DNA of 64,000 nt. Origin: Pyxicephalus adspersus. Taxonomy: Eukaryota > Chordata > Amphibia > Anura > Pyxicephalidae. The stretch spans positions 45,201,603 to 45,265,602 of the forward strand of contig NC_092868.1 in assembly GCF_032062135.1 (NCBI RefSeq). The letters are read 5' to 3'. Every line of letters starts with the position of its first letter. Position 1 is the first letter of the stretch. Below are positions 1-12,051 of the stretch, piece after piece. A program made the translations under genes and the position numbers. Under the pieces are notes generated by a model. The model worked only from the letters and a program-made list of their open reading frames with translations, made no database searches and was not told the origin of the DNA.

Positions 1-145
1 AGTGGTGCCCAGTGCTTCTTCTGCATGGGGACAGAAAAGAACTCCAGGACCGCGCAGGACCAGATCCAGGAAAGGTCCAGTGTAATCGAGGGACCAGCCA
101 GATTAACGGTTACGTGTGATTTTTTATTTTGGGTTTAGTTCCGCT
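1..145. mobile_element. End of a TTAA-flanked non-autonomous DNA transposon
   Basis: The window opens inside an element whose outer end reads TTTAGTTCCGCT followed by TTAA at 146-149. This is the reverse complement of the AGCGGAACTAAA start seen at 10081 and elsewhere here. TTAA duplication and the AAAGCRGAA-type end resemble the Kolobok/T2-type MITEs of Xenopus (TTAAAGGRR ends); that family placement is inferred. The other end is outside the window. Confidence 0.6.
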
Positions 146-149
146 TTAA

Positions 150-1815
150 GACTCCAAAGCATTGCATTACATTCTTTTTTTTTGTGGCGAACAAACTAGA
201 CTTTTTTGTGATATTGTTTTGCAAAAAATTATTTCTCCAATAGGCCACAAACAGCACACACAACAAATGCCAAAAAAAAAAAAAGGTGTTGGGGGTTTAA
301 CGATTGCCTTTGGCTTTTAAACATATTTTTGTATTTAGATGTACTATACCTATGCCAGGTTTTATTTCTGTCTTTGCCCAATTGCAGACACTTTCTTCTA
401 TTCCCAGTGATGGTTATTACCAAGACAGGAAGTCAAGGGAATTTTTCAAAAAGAAACAAGACAACAATAAAAACATTTTTTTGTAAAGTGGGTAAAGGAT
501 ATAACCTCTCTGGGAGAAAATCTCCACTGGGATCGATACATAATAAATAGCCTGATAGAGGCTGGAACCCTTCCCCATTCTACCCAATACAAAAAGACAA
601 ATTATCCAATGTTATTGCTGCGTAAACACAGGCTCAGCACTGGACAGCTCCTTGCATAGATGGCTTATTGATGAAAAGCCAAATTAAGTTAAAATTAAAT
701 TAGATCAGAACTAACATGTCTTGTAATTGTTGCTTTTCATCACAAAGGATTTAGTTTTGCTTTCATTAATAGCATATAGCTAAACTCCAGGCAAACAGGT
801 AAATGCAGGCATAAAATGCATATATGTTCATCCACCCCAAGATCCACAGAACCCTGTCTGTCAGGGCTAATACTTCTCTGCTGCGGTCCAGGAACACTTA
901 CAGATGTTTCCGCTCCCTTAGCACACTGTTGGGCTCACCTCTATCACCCTGCTCTCTCCTTTTAACAGAAAGAGAACATAAAGTGCAATACTGAGTAATA
1001 CTGTGTAATACCGGTAATAAAGTGTTAGCTCCTCGTGCTGCTTCTCCATTCTAAGCTTTTGTATATGGACTGAAAAAGTCCTATTCTAATCCAAATTCAA
1101 ATGCTTGTAGAGCTGCATTATGGGTGTCCTTTATATCTACCTAAAGCTTTAAAATTTATTTTCATGGGTCATTGTACATGTTGTATCAATTTAGTGCATC
1201 AACTCATGAGATTGACATATATTTGCAAAATTTGCAAATGCACTAAAATGCAAAAGGGCCTGCCTAGTACCTGAACCTGATTTGAATAAGGAATTGCAGC
1301 TTTTTATCTATCCTCCTTCACCTGGATGCCGTTTGCAGAGCATCCAGGAGGATGTCTTGGAGATATCAAAGTGGTGAATGTTCTTTTGCCACCACTTTGT
1401 ACTTGGATTTACAGTAAGGGGACCTCTAGATCCATCCAGTTGTTACTTGTCTGGAGTTCCTTTTTCGGTGAGCATATTGTCCCTATTAGATTGCAAACAT
1501 CTTTCTAAAAGTTGCACTCCAACACAAACCTAAAGGGCTCCAACAGTAGCAACTTTGAGACCTGTGGCCCCAATGGTACAAAAGAGCAAGTGGCAGTTAG
1601 GCCCTGTTAGTTAACACTCACTCAATTTAATAGCATTGGTGTCCTTCTTTTGTCCAGTGCTTCTGAGGTTAGGTCATGTGTGATTCCAAAGAAACAAACT
1701 TCTCATTGTGCTATGTAAGTTGTTAAATGACTTAGATATTGCCAAATTATTTGCATGCACAACTATGAGCAAAACTACTTTCTAGGGCTTGTTAACTCTT
1801 CTTTAGTGTCAATTA
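150..1815. other. Plain AT-rich stretch
   Basis: I see no gene or recognisable repeat here beyond short T and A runs (about 174-183 and 270-283). Open frames are short and overlap on both strands, as expected by chance. Confidence 0.5.
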
Positions 1816-1818
1816 AGT

Positions 1819-2250
1819 CTGCCATTTGTGTTCTGTTGGTTCCAACTCCTGGGTAGGTCATCAATGTTATCAATTAGTGTTTGTGTCCTATTGGAACCAA
1901 CTGCTTGGTAAGTCATCAATGTTATCAATTGGTGTTGGTGTCCTGTTGGGTCCAGCTCCTTGGTAGGTCATAAATGGTTTCATATGGAGTTGGTATCCTG
2001 TTGGGGCCAGTTCCTGAGTAGGTCATCAATGTTATCAATTGGTGTTGGTGTCCTGTTGGGTCCAACTCCTGGATAGGTCATCAATAGTTTCAAATGGTGT
2101 TGCTGTCCTGTTGGGTCCAGCTACTGGATAGCTCATCAATGGTTTCAAATTGAGTTGTTGTCCTGTTGTGTCCAGCTCCTGTGTAGGTTATCAATGATTT
2201 CTATTGGTGTTGGTGTCCTGCTGGGTCAAATTCCTAGGTAGTACTTTAAT
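1819..2250. repeat. Minisatellite, 55-bp unit, about 8 copies
   Basis: The word GTCATCAATG or a close variant recurs at 1857, 1912, 1967, 2022, 2077, 2132 and 2187, each exactly 55 bp apart. Each unit carries a TCCTGTTGGGTCCAGCTCC-like part followed by TAGGTCATCAATG. Units differ by substitutions but essentially not by length, so the array has aged by point mutation while its register was kept. Only the last, partial unit drifts. No coding function is suggested. Confidence 0.9.
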
Positions 2251-2259
2251 GGTATGGTG

Positions 2260-3027
2260 GAGGAACCAAAGCAAAGCAACGGTTCCTCTGGGGGTATTGC
2301 TACATTTAACTGAGACACTAATGTATTATATCCACTGAACAAACCTTGTTATGGAAAACATTTTACAATTTGGCTACTTTGCATTTGCAACAGACACATA
2401 GCCAACAAACATGTCACCTGTGTATAAGACTTAAATACAAAAAGCAGCATTAATAGTAACTCCTCTGAGTGCTTGAAAGCATTTTAGTTTTCTAAACGCA
2501 ACAAGATTTTTTATTAATGAATGGGGATTTTTCTCCAAAAACCAAGATTAATCTTTACAATATGTTCAGCAGAGGTTTGATTCATCTCTAGGTCTCTGCC
2601 TTGGATTATTTTGTGTATTGATTACAACATAAATCATAAGGATTACTCTGTTTCTCATCCTGAAAATTTCAAGAGGTTGAGGGGTCAAGGAACAATCATC
2701 AGTATGTGCATACTGAGGAGACAGCAAGAAGAGTTCATGTCCAGCCGATAGCTTGTCGTGACAGGGAACACATATATTATTGAGGGCGTTTCACCTGTCT
2801 AGGTGAACAGGGCCATCTCCTTACTTTTTAAGGATAAATTACTTATTTATAAAAACTTGTAAAGCTGTGGTATGTTTTTATTGCAGCCACAGTAGGTATG
2901 TGTGGCACAGCTTTAAAGCATATTGATGGATATGATGGTGTTGGAACTGCTTTGCTGCCTCAGGGCATGGGCATCTTGCCATCATTAGGTGAACTTTAAA
3001 TTCTACATTATGGCTGTAAATTTGTAT
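2260..3027. other. Plain stretch
   Basis: No gene or repeat is recognised. The segment near 2720-2800 is slightly GC-richer but has no clear open frame. Confidence 0.45.
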
Positions 3028-3303
3028 GGGGCAGCACAGTGGCTCAGAGGTAAGAGTTATGGCCATTGCATGGAGTTTGAATGTTCTCCTCGTGTTTGCG
3101 TGGCTTTCCTCCAGGTACTCCGGTTTCCTCCCACATGCCAAAAACTTGCAGTTAGGTTAATTGGCTCCCCCAAAATTGGCTCCTCCAAAACTGAACATTA
3201 GATTGTGAGCCACTTTAAGGGACAGCTAGTGACATGACTATGGACTTTGTACAGCGCTGTGTAATATGATGGTGCCATATAAATACTGTGTAATAATAAT
3301 ATT
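3028..3303 (+). mobile_element. tRNA-derived SINE with V-SINE/DANA-like core
   Basis: The head reads GGGCAGCACAGTGGCTCAG, with an A-box-like TGGCTCAGAGG. The middle has the ATGTTCTCC...GTGTTTGCGTGG...TTTCCTCC...CCGGTTTCCTCCCACAT core found in DANA and V-SINE type elements of fishes. The tail, TGTACAGCGCTGTGTAAT to TATAAATACTG, ends in a TAA-rich run. The B-box part is deleted in this copy. Family placement comes from recalled similarity, not from a search. Confidence 0.75.
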
Positions 3304-3880
3304 TGGAGTCCCCCAATTGATATTTGCCGAGGGCCCATTTCAATGTTTTTTTACAAGCTAATATTAAGCCATGCTCGTGTGTATGAAGTCTTACTATTCT
3401 TCAAATGTAAATTCTGTATTTCATAGCTATCATTATGCTGCATTTTATATTTTGTGACATCAGCAGCTGCAAAATATTAATATACTTCTCCCCAAGCAGA
3501 GACTACAGCCTAAAAGAGGTGAGTGACATCACTTCTTTTCAGCTATATACTATAATGTGACTTACCACTTTTCACAAATTAAATTTTTAGACATTAATAC
3601 ATTTTAATATTGCAGTATTACAACAATTAGATAATTACTTTGTATTTAATATAGTTTTAGGGCTGTGATAACGCTACTTCTCAAATACATTTTTAGAGCA
3701 ATGACATCATTTGCATATATTGCATTGTTCCCAGATTTTACAATCCTGATATATGATCATTCTCACATTTTTAGAATTGTGCAAAGCATTACCTGGGGGA
3801 GCTAAACATGACAGATAACTGTACATAGAAAAAGCTAGTCACCAGATTCCCACACTGTGCCTGTCCATCTAATTCTCCAT
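3304..3880. other. Plain AT-rich stretch
   Basis: No gene or known repeat is recognised. Confidence 0.45.
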
Positions 3881-4230
3881 GTGCTAGAAAGCAAGCACGC
3901 ACCCTGCCAGCATTAATGCGTGCGTACAATAGAAAGGACGGCTTGAGCATTTTTGTGGCGTCTGCAGCAGATTTAGAATGTAAAAAAAATGGAACAATAA
4001 AATGTTACCCTTTGCAGGCGCCAGTGCAGACGATGAAATCGCTAATGAGAAAAATGTTTTTCTGAATGCCTTGCCATATAATTCAAACCAGATAGACAAG
4101 AGCCATCATCGTTTCTCAAGAAGCAGAATATGTTTCTTATCTGCTGGGGCGAAGGGGTGAAACCTCGAAGAAGGAGAACCGTAGGTGTGGTTGCGGGAAA
4201 ACAATACTTTAGACCTGGTGGAAACATTTA
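3880..4230. other. CpG-enriched patch of unknown nature
   Basis: This 350-bp segment holds many more CpG steps than its flanks (for example near 3908-3915, 3943-3950, 4018-4040 and 4146-4200). On the plus strand, frames of about 58 codons (3984-4160) and 49 codons (ending 4229) overlap, with a possible splice acceptor (AG at 4016-4017). A 61-codon minus frame also overlaps. None of the predicted peptides is recognised. It could be an unlisted transposon, a regulatory element or an exon. Confidence 0.3.
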
Positions 4231-4880
4231 ACAAACACTTAGATATTCCTGGTTTGTACATTGAATCAATGTGGCAATCATTCAATTATCATTTTTGAGT
4301 ATAGTTGTGTGTTTTTTTTTAAAGTTTTTAATTTTTTATGCATAATCAGTCCTAACCCTATGTTTTAAAGAAAATGCTATTTTATTTAGAAAATACAATT
4401 GTGTTAAAAGGCCAGGTACAGTTTATAGTTAAAAAATAGATGGATAGTGGAATAATGACCCACTAGCATTAAAAGGGTAACTCTAGCTATGCATACAGAT
4501 TGATCAAAAATATAGAAACTGCATAAAATATACGAAAATGTATACATCGCTGCTATCATGATTCCTGAGCTATATGACACTTTTAGAATTTGTAGTTCTC
4601 CAGTCTTCCTACCACTGACTTTTATGCCAACCATAAGCTCCGTACTTCCTTTACAGTATTTCTGCAGTATAACTTCGAAAATCTTATATAAATTTCAACA
4701 AGTAATTTCAAAAGTAGTTTTTGTTCTGCATTGACATTAAATCTGCTAATATTTTGCCTTCCCCCGTGCCTTCCCTTCTTAAAAATGCTAATGGAATTAC
4801 TAAGTAACACTCATTCTGTTTAATTGTATTCTTTATTTTAGATCCGGTGACCCCATCACTAAGTCTTAAGCTTGAGGTGT
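4230..4880. other. Plain AT-rich stretch
   Basis: No gene or clear repeat. Overlapping minus-strand open frames of 60-84 codons at 4404-4962 look like chance frames in AT-rich DNA. Confidence 0.4.
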
Positions 4881-4884
4881 TTAA

Positions 4885-5130
4885 AGTGAAACTTTTTACA
4901 TAAAACATTGCAATGAGTCGGGTCTTTAATTTTAGAAGGGGCAGGTGATGTCCCCTATTCAATAAAATAACCTTATGTGTCTGATTGCAAACTTTTTTAA
5001 TACACTCACCTACCTAACAGGCAGGTCAGCATGTTTTATTGTAGAAGGCACCTCACCTGTCCCTTCTGCAATTACCAATCGGCCTGACCGCAATTTTTCT
5101 TTTCATAACTAAAGTTACGCTGTAAACCCC
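4885..5130. mobile_element. Degraded TTAA-type MITE
   Basis: TTAAAGTGAAACT at 4881 and GTTACGCT near 5118 are weak inverted ends. The interior (a GATTGCAAA...TACACTCAC stretch and a CACCTGTCCCTTCTGCAATT stretch) resembles the interior of the element at 24146-24481. The copy is old and its right end is uncertain. Confidence 0.4.
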
Positions 5131-6560
5131 TAACGATGAATTACTAGTGTTTTCCCCTTTTTGGTCTCATGAATAGAAAACAGAATCATTTTCACTATAT
5201 ATGTTTGTAGTGCAAAGCAATACCTATTGATCTTGTTAGATATTCAGTAAGCTTGCCGTATTTTATTAAAGTGAGCACCAGTCCTTTCTTAAATCGTTCT
5301 TGATGGAACACAGAACACCTCCTCTTTCAAGGGTAACAATGCAGTATTGTTAATGAGTGTTATCACTCTACAGAAACAGAAAATGTTACCTGGAATAATT
5401 TCAGGTGGAAAAATGAATAGAGCCACCAAATCGAAGAAGTTAGGCTGTAAACTGCAATAAATTACATTTTTGTTCTTAAATTTAGATATTCTTTAATCTG
5501 AGTTCCATGTAAGTGTGTCTTTCCTCTATCACCAATCATGTGGGGACTTTTATGGCTGCTTTAAATCTGACCAGCTTTAAAGGTGACTGTGAAACACACT
5601 AGTTGGATTCCCAATGGATTTCCAATGGATTGACAATGGTCACCAGGAGTTAACTTCCCCAGCTGGAATAAAACCCTGCAAGTGGATTCTAACATTCAGT
5701 TATTCTACACAGAACTAAAACAATTTTTTTTAGCTAGAGATACACTTTAAATATAAATGATCTGAAAGAGTGAAGAATAAACAGCGACTATGTTACAGGT
5801 TGGGTTTGTGAAAATGGCAAATTTGAGCTTTAACTGGAAATGATGATCATTGAGATGTACTTGGTATGCAAGCCACATTTTACTGTGAGATTCTTATAGT
5901 CTTAGGACACAAATGTATTTTGTGGTTTTCCATGATTAATCTCTCCCCCACCCCTTGTCATATAAACTGTAACAACCACATTGAATTGATACTAGGCATT
6001 CGCTAATGGTAATGTAATCAGTCAGGATCATCATTGTCTGACACAAGACCACACACGGAGCAACCAACTCCAAATTTACATGATTAAGGTAATGGAGACA
6101 TCAGCATATTTCCAAAGAGGGTCATGACAATTTTGGATCTCTACTGATATTGAGAGGCTTGTTTTTATTTCTCGGAAAAGGGTATTGCATACAAGGAGGC
6201 ATGTAGTCAATAAACTGATTGGTGACACATACTGAGATTATGTTCCTCAGTTACAAGATTTGTACAGATAGAGAGCATATAACTCCTTCATGACTTTGTT
6301 TTTTTAGGGTCTGCATATGTGGGCTTGTGTTTCCTAGAACTGTTTCTCTCCCTATACAAACCAATGGCCATGCAAAAGCTTGAAGAAGGTTGATGGAACT
6401 TAGAAGGATCTTTTTATAAGTCAAAGGAGATCAACAGCTATCACAAGAGTGAATCCTCTGCACCTCCTCCATTCATATTCTTTCATTTGAGGTTCAGAAA
6501 GGCAAAGTTGGCCAGCTTTAATAATGCTCTTCAAGACTGGACATTATAGACTATCAAAGA
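5131..6560. other. Plain stretch
   Basis: No gene or recognised repeat. A short local duplication of GGATTTCCAATGGATT-like words occurs at 5600-5630. Confidence 0.4.
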
Positions 6561-6565
6561 ATACT

Positions 6566-6705
6566 TGGGTCATCCAGCAAACCTGGAATGGATCTGGTCC
6601 AAGACTGAAAACATTTGCCAACTAATAGTAAATTATTTCTAAGAAATCCCTTTCGTGTTTGCTGGATTGCCCAGGTTCTCTCATGATAGAGGGATCTATC
6701 ATCTT
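6566..6705. mobile_element. Diverged copy of the hairpin MITE (GGGCCTGATTTATTAAAGC family)
   Basis: GTCATCCAGCAAACCTGG and its inverted partner GTTTGCTGGATTGCCCAG flank a central stretch with ATGGATCTGGTCCAAG. The same arms appear in far better shape at 62116-62322. The outer arm parts are lost or diverged. Confidence 0.6.
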
Positions 6706-7395
6706 CAGTCTTTAAAAAAACAGGTCCAGTTAATCTGAAGGCAACAGCTCATGCTCTATCTTTAAGAAAACTATGATGCACTTGGAATTCAATATCACAG
6801 ATGTATCTTATTTGAAAGTAACAGCAGATATAAATGTGTTATAAAATTTAAAACAAATCACAACTTTTAGCTTTCCTTTAAAGCAGGGGCTTTAACATTG
6901 CTACATTTACCCCAGAATTATCAATAATGTAGTGGCAAATGCAATGCCAAAGGATGGTTTTACCCTCATGGATACTCCATAATCTAACCTTCTTTATAAA
7001 CTTTTGGTAGGACTGTAGAGACATAAACTACTTCTGGGAACTCTCACCAGCATATGGTCCCAGAGATATAGGAAATAGGTCTTTTATTTAATCCACCAGT
7101 CCCCATCCAATTCTGAAATTTTAGTACTCGGTTAAGTTGACCTTTAATGGCATATACCGTACAATCATCTTTAAACTAAAGCCTGTTCAATGACTTGTTG
7201 AAGGCCAAGACAGAAAGTTTTATATAGAACTTCACATGTGCTACCAATTAAGAAGACACATATGTAGTCATCAGGAATGTCTGAATTCATACAAAGCTAC
7301 GCACTATGACCATTGTAAGTCAGAATTGTAGACTAATTATGTGTATGATGCAAAAATGATGAAGAGCTGGAAGAATCTGGTTTTAGTATCCATCC
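6706..7395. other. Plain stretch
   Basis: No gene or recognised repeat. Confidence 0.45.
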
Positions 7396-7398
7396 CAT

Positions 7399-7448
<50 letters not shown>

Positions 7449-7460
7449 GATCTATCTATC
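7399..7460. repeat. TATC microsatellite
   Basis: About fifteen TATC tetranucleotides in a row, interrupted by a single TATCGATC variant near 7447. Confidence 0.97.
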
Positions 7461-9900
7461 CCTATCTGTTTATTATTTAATGATCTTGTTCCTCAGCCTT
7501 TTTAGGAACTGCATTACTCCCCTTGTTACCCTTACTTGCACCAAGTCTTCCAGGTCAAGAAGTAAATGAATATGCAGAACAGAGTTTTGGATCCTGGGGA
7601 CACCTCAATACCATTTTGTTCAAAAGCAACCCATTGCATCAAAAGAATATTGAACTGTTGATTAAAGATGCTGTTAGAAGCAACATTGGGTCTGCTATAT
7701 ATATATAGAGCTAATGACTTCCAAACAAGAGAAAATAGAGATGGTTTCATGTTTCTTGAACTCTAAGTTGTCTTCTGACTACTTTTAGCATCGTCTGTTC
7801 CCTATTACCTCTTGCATCCAATTCCTCTTGCTTAGAATAGTCTCGAATCTATATAGGTGGTCAGGAGAAGGAGACAAATGAAGGAAAAAGTTATCAAAAT
7901 GGGCCAGTTTAGAGACTTGGTGCCGAGCCTTCTAACTCTGCCTTCCTAGACATTGACCTACAAGTGCCATTATGGCAAACACAGGTTCTAAGTTGTACTC
8001 CAACACAAGTATATGTCAGTGCTCAGCCACTCCTTGGACTCATTACTGTATAATAGGGTAAGTTATCAAATTAAAGGAACAGTAGGGATGCACATGGGGA
8101 AAGTCGGTTGCTCATGTCTTATGCACTTATTTCTTGGTAATGTATTTGTAATGCCCCTGAATATACATTATATTGTTCATTATATTCTGATGGTAAAGTA
8201 GACTTGTGACAAGTTTACTTTAAAGTGGCATTACATGAAACTACAAATGAAATGGAAATCATCTTTAAATCCTCATAGAAAAATGACTGAGAAAGATGAG
8301 CACAATTTTATTTTTGCCATCTATACTTTCCAATACTCATTATACTTTATCACTTCATCTTTGCTACATTGGAAAAGCTACAGGGTAAGTCAACTTATTT
8401 TGTCAGTGTTACCAGTTTAGGAAAATATTGCTCATGAGGATTAAATCCCACATATTTCAAACATCATGGACCTCATTTATTTTAATAGCTCTTCACTTAT
8501 TTTAATGTACACCCACTTTTGCCCTTTGGACGTTAAAATGCTATTTAGACGCATTCCCATTCCGAGGAAAAGGAATAAGTCATATACTAAAAATTGAAAA
8601 AAAAAAGTTTTAGGATGTATTGGAAAATGTACGTGGCCATGAAACGTACGTAATCATAATGGTATTCCTTTTAATAAATAGGCTTAGCATGGGAAACCCT
8701 TACTAATTCAAAGGCAAAAAAGCCTACAAAATTATAAATTCAGATAGTTAGGTGCAGTAAATCCATATCCACAAAGCTTTACTAAAAAAAAAGAGAAAAA
8801 CCTGAAAATGACAGAATATAAAATCTGGCCATTCTTAGCTGTTGTTTTGAATCCAAATCCTGTTTTGTATAGATCAATGGCTGATGGTAAATTTCAGGGT
8901 GATAAGATAGGTTAGGAAATACTGATTGCATTCATGATAATAGTGTGAAATAGGTCACTTTGGATTTTTGACCACATTTTCCAAAAAACTTGCAAACTTG
9001 CAACTTTTCATATTGATCATTCTGATGCAGTCAGCTTTACTGTGTGCATTACATCAAATGTTCAAGTCAGATATTTCAAACATTTACTAAGACATCCAGA
9101 TGGTAGGGCTTTATTTGATTTTTTTTTTTGCTAGTAATACAATTGAACACAGTTGGTTTAGTCCAAATAAATGAAATTCAGGTTCACTGCAGCCTCTGCT
9201 TTACAAAATGATATGTAATCCCTAACTTTTTTTATTGCCCCTTTTTGGACTTCAAAATATGCATTTTATTTATATTAATAATGTATAATGTGTATAATGT
9301 ATTTTATATATATACAATATATATTCAATAAGTACTAAGAAATGCCACTTGATTCTACCAGTAATTTGACAACTTCCTGTGTTCTTTGCCTTCTATCAAA
9401 TTTCATTGTTCTTAGCTCTCTCTGTGGACTGTAGAACATCTCTCCTTGTGTTATGGCGATGAGGAAAGGAGATCTGAAGTCTTAAAGTGGAGATTTCAGT
9501 AAAATAAAAGAGTGGAAAGCTGTCAATCCATCCATGATCCTAGTCCAGACCATTCCGTGCTGTCCCTTTTTTGTTCTTCATTTCAGTGCAGCCTTGACAC
9601 CGGGCTACCATCTTCTTTCATCTTCTTCCTTCTACTTATATCATATAGACAGAAAAAAATAGTGATCAAAACAACAATATTTTCATTATATAAAGGGGTT
9701 AGCCAACCTTTTGGGTAGGTATGAAATGTGGTGATAGATTTATTCTACTGTTCCAGGGTGACAATGCTGCTCTACCAAACATAAAGTAGGGTGAGGGTTA
9801 TTACAATTGGAGGTGTGTTGCTGGTGCTTTAAAGGCATCAGAGAAAAATAGAATCTGCCTACAAGAACAATAAGTCCGGTTTATATTTTTTTGGACCACT
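7461..9900. other. Plain AT-rich stretch
   Basis: No gene or recognised transposon. TA-rich simple sequence occurs at 7690-7705 and 9285-9330. Open frames of 60-72 codons at 7523-7750, 8013-8420 and 9512-9718 lack familiar motifs and look like chance. Confidence 0.4.
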
Positions 9901-9904
9901 AGAG

Positions 9905-10076
9905 ATGTAAATGTGCTGCCTAGTGCTGTCTACTGCACTACAATACACATAGAGATATGGTGTTGTGCATTTGAGTGGAATGCACCACAGGTCCTTTGGC
10001 AAAGTGTGGTGAGGGGCATGTTAAGCGCCATGCACACTGCATATGAAGTGCCTCATCACACGGATGTGAACCCAAC
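9905..10076. repeat. Probable fragment of a dispersed repeat rich in GCGC/TGCAC words
   Basis: A GC-richer segment with TGCATTTGAGTGGAATGCACC and TTAAGCGCCATGCACACTGC. Its words partly match, in opposite orientation, those at 62841-63060 (TTCACACATAAGCGC, GGTGCATTGGAGTGC). Ends are undefined. Confidence 0.3.
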
Positions 10077-10080
10077 TTAA

Positions 10081-10515
10081 AGCGGAACTAAACTAAAAAA
10101 AAAATACCTTTCAGCAGCACCTCCAGAGCTGGCCCCATTTGGCTCCCATGCCGTCCTGAAATATGCTTTTGTCCCGGTGCAGAGGATGCCCCAGGTGCTA
10201 CCATCTTTGTCTATCTTCGATCTTCTTCTGGCTACATCACACTATCTTGTACTGGCCAGGCATGGGATCAGGTGATGTAAAATGGACTTTTCGCATTGCA
10301 GAAAAACGGCCCTTCTGCACATGCTCATGATCAGGTATGCAGAGAAAGAGCAGCCAGAAGCCTCATGTGATGTGTGACGTAGGTATCCCAGGAGGCTCTG
10401 CACTCCCATTTTGTCTTAACCGCCACGGCAGTAAAGACAGAAAAGGAGGGACTTTAAAAAAAAATGTTTTCCTACCCTATTATGTAAAGTAAAAAATGTT
10501 GGTGATAGGTCCACT
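10081..10515. mobile_element. TTAA-flanked non-autonomous element (AGCGGAACTAAAC ends)
   Basis: The left end is AGCGGAACTAAACT preceded by TTAA (10077-10080). The right end is GGTCCACT followed by TTAA (10516-10519), giving the 4-bp TTAA duplication of piggyBac/Kolobok-type transposition. The 435-bp interior codes for nothing recognisable, so the element would need a transposase supplied elsewhere. It is the clearest full-length member of this family in the window. Confidence 0.75.
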
Positions 10516-10519
10516 TTAA

Positions 10520-11310
10520 GGCAACTTTGCTCCATCCTATATGTCCTTACAAACTGATGCAATGGCTTCCTTTGCTTATGAGAAGACTCAATAGACAACT
10601 ATACATGAACAATAGTACATTTTACAGATTTCTCATGAATATTTTATCCTTCTGCAAAGGCATTACAGGACAAAACCAGGCAAACAATTCCATGTGCAGG
10701 ATATTTTTCCTACCTTGGCTTTCAATATTAAAAGTGGCAGGAAGGCAATGCTATTCCTATATATTATTTTATAATGTAAGACATGTACTGGTTTAATTTA
10801 GAGTAAAATGTATTCGCTGTCATAGGTTTTGGAGAAAATTCCCATGATCTTGCAGTATAACAATGCACAGCCCTCTTGTAGCTGTTCTGAAAATATGGTA
10901 ATATGAATTTAGACTTTGGCCCTGAACTAACTTAATATTAGACCTGGCTGTATTTATCCTTTCTATGTGCCAATCTGAACCCCAGGGAACTGCTTCAATT
11001 TAGCTCCTCATTACATTTTTATTACTCAGTGCACCTCATATCAGAAACCTGCACTCACAGCGCTGTCAGATATCTGTATATTGCTATAGAACATTCACAA
11101 AACAATGGGCCTTAAAGGGGGACAATGTTGTTATTGAAACATTTTGCAGATAAACTTCATGCAGATACTAAAGACTGAAATTAGTGCAGCTCTGTATCTT
11201 TTAGCATATTGTTAAAAGTATTTTGTCAGTGCAAATAATGTAATCACCTGGATTTGTATCAAACTCTTTAGATGCCATGTACAACAAAGCTTTGGCAGGG
11301 GAAAGGGGAA
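10520..11310. other. Plain stretch
   Basis: No gene or recognised repeat; the 89-codon plus frame at 10527-10796 has no familiar motif. Confidence 0.4.
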
Positions 11311-11365
11311 AGCAACAAGAGGTAGATGTCCATATGTCGGACGTCCTTAACTCGGGGACTACCTG
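11311..11365. mobile_element. Right-end fragment of a CAGGTAGTCCCCGGG element
   Basis: The segment ends CTCGGGGACTACCTG directly before TA, the inverse of the CAGGTAGTCCCCGGG start at 19809. TA flanks suggest a Tc1/mariner-type (Tigger/pogo-like) element; the superfamily is inferred. Confidence 0.5.
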
Positions 11366-11420
11366 TATTTCATCTATCAATTAATAAGACTATAGGCATA
11401 AGATTAGAAAGGCTATTTAA

Positions 11421-11856
11421 CCTCCCTGGTGGTATTCCCGAATGTGGCTCGGGGTGAATTTTCCATACCAAAAGCGGTAACCCTGAGCCACACTCGGGGT
11501 GGAATTGCCAGGGAGTTTAAAAGTCCTACCTGGTTTCCACATTCCAGCGGCATCCTCCAGCGATCCCTGTAGCATACTCGAGCGATGCCCGGCATCTTTT
11601 TCCCCTGGCGAAGCTGACCAGGCATCTGTGTGACCTGGTGATGCCAGGCCGGCATCTGCGTCCCCGGCTTGTGAAAATTGGGGATGCGAGGCCAGGGGAA
11701 GAAGATGCTGGCCAGGCATCTGCTCGCAAGCTTTTGGCTGGAGACGGGATCGTTGGGCTGGTAGGCAGGACCAGGTGGAAAATGTAAAATAATGAGTATT
11801 TTTAAATGTATTGCTCTTTTTTTTAAAAATACCTTTTATTCAGACCGCCAAGGAGA
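11421..11856. mobile_element. piggyBac-like MITE, TTAA-flanked
   Basis: The left end CCTCCCTGGTGG follows TTAA (11417-11420), and the right end CCGCCAAGGAGA precedes TTAA (11857-11860). The reverse complement of the right end, TCTCCTTGGCGG, matches the left at 9 of 12 bases. The subterminal part near 11440-11515 contains a hairpin built of GAGCCACACTCGGGGTGGAA and its inverse. The interior is GC-rich with repeated GGCATCTG words. Overlapping open frames on the minus strand (up to 100 codons) lack transposase motifs. Confidence 0.7.
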
Positions 11857-11860
11857 TTAA

Positions 11861-12047
11861 AGCGGAAGTAAAAAACTCACTCACCTTTACCTCTGCAGAT
11901 CTGTCAATCCCTTTGGAAATTTTCTGGACTGGGTACCATGTCGTCCTGGAATCCTCCTATGTGTCGGCGCCGAGGAAGCGCCGGGTGCCACCATCGGCTT
12001 TACCCTTCTTACCCAAAGTTCCACAAAAAATTTAGTTTAGGTCTGCT
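11861..12047. mobile_element. Short TTAA-flanked element abutting the previous one
   Basis: It begins AGCGGAAGTAAA right after TTAA at 11857-11860 and ends GGTCTGCT before TTAA at 12048-12051. The ends match the family at 10081-10515. It shares its left TTAA with the piggyBac-like element to its left, so the two insertions used the same target word. Confidence 0.7.
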
Positions 12048-12051
12048 TTAA

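Noticed and set aside
1819..2250. CRISPR-like regular spacing
   Set aside because: The whole 55-bp unit is repeated, with no unique spacers, in vertebrate DNA; it is a minisatellite.
7399..7460. Possible regulatory GATA cluster
   Set aside because: It is a plain TATC microsatellite; GATA words on the opposite strand follow from the repeat.
11413..11729. Three overlapping minus frames up to 100 codons
   Set aside because: All lie in the GC-rich interior of a piggyBac-like MITE and lack transposase motifs.
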